5,528 nucleotides of DNA, taken from Hyphomicrobiales bacterium (GTDB taxonomy: Bacteria > Pseudomonadota > Alphaproteobacteria > Rhizobiales > Xanthobacteraceae). Below, in pieces: positions 5,480 through 5,528 of this stretch. The stretch's first letter is position 1, and every line of letters starts with the position of its first letter. The position numbers and the translations under genes were made by a program. Under the pieces are notes generated by a model. That model had not been told where the DNA came from. It saw only the letters and a program-made list of their open reading frames with translations, and searched no databases. The stretch spans positions 1 to 5,528 of the forward strand of contig JAPLPC010000230.1 in assembly GCA_026400425.1 (NCBI GenBank). Direction: 5' to 3'.

Positions 5480-5528
5480 GCCGTCATTGCGAGGAGCCAT
5501 TGCGATGAAGCAATCCAGTCCTTGTGGC
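5480..5528. repeat. Dispersed palindromic repeat, copy 3 (cut by window edge)
   Basis: GCCGTCATTGCGAGGAGC followed by GAAGCAATCCAG closely matches the left half of copy 1 (1208-1246), with differences mainly in the middle 8-10 bases. The right arm is expected just outside the window. It starts 35 bp after the stop of the ABC binding-protein gene, so it may lie in the gap to the next gene or mark the 3' end of the transcript. Confidence 0.7.

Noticed and set aside
4450..5487. 345-codon open frame on the minus strand opposite the ABC binding-protein gene
   Set aside because: Its Arg/Asp/Gly/His-rich translation has no recognisable domain. It mirrors a clear SsuA-like gene on the plus strand, the usual antisense artefact in GC-rich DNA.
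1..5528. tRNA, rRNA, CRISPR array, insertion-sequence transposase, toxin-antitoxin or defence genes
   Set aside because: I looked on both strands and saw no cloverleaf ending in CCA, no regularly spaced repeats and no such protein families.

Overview
The window is GC-rich and reads as alphaproteobacterial chromosome, most likely Hyphomicrobiales and probably of the Bradyrhizobium/Rhodopseudomonas/Nitrobacter type. This placement rests on the codon and base composition, the density of periplasmic binding proteins, and three copies of a short palindromic repeat starting CCGT[C/T]ATTGCG that I associate with that group. No database search was possible, so the taxonomy is an inference.

Layout from left to right. 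(1) Positions 1-236, minus strand: the N-terminus of a TRAP-transporter solute-binding protein (DctP type) that runs off the left edge. (2) Positions 237-600: a long leader/intergenic stretch with a hexanucleotide tandem repeat, an 8-bp inverted repeat and a possible operator, but no convincing gene. (3) Positions 601-1134, minus: a DUF2478-family protein. (4) Positions 1135-1300: a spacer filled mostly by a palindromic repeat. (5) Positions 1301-1900, minus: wrbA, the FMN-dependent NAD(P)H:quinone oxidoreductase. (6) Positions 1901-2057: a divergent regulatory region with a second palindromic repeat and short direct and inverted repeats. (7) Positions 2058-2978, plus: a LysR-type regulator. 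(8) Positions 2979-3095: a GC-rich palindromic element between convergent genes. (9) Positions 3096-4196, minus: a GT4-family glycosyltransferase. (10) Positions 4197-4476: a divergent intergenic region. (11) Positions 4477-5445, plus: an ABC-transporter binding protein of the aliphatic-sulfonate (SsuA-like) family. (12) Positions 5446-5528: the start of a third copy of the palindromic repeat.

The genes do not form one pathway. The best functional pairing is the divergent LysR regulator and wrbA, where the regulator plausibly controls itself and the quinone reductase. The two binding proteins at the edges are probably the first genes of transport operons (TRAP to the left, ABC to the right) whose membrane components lie outside the window. 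The glycosyltransferase and the DUF2478 protein have no obvious partners here. I found no sign of a new multi-gene system. The most noteworthy items are the repeat family, the duplicated motif at the LysR start codon, and the DUF2478 gene with no recognisable ribosome binding site.
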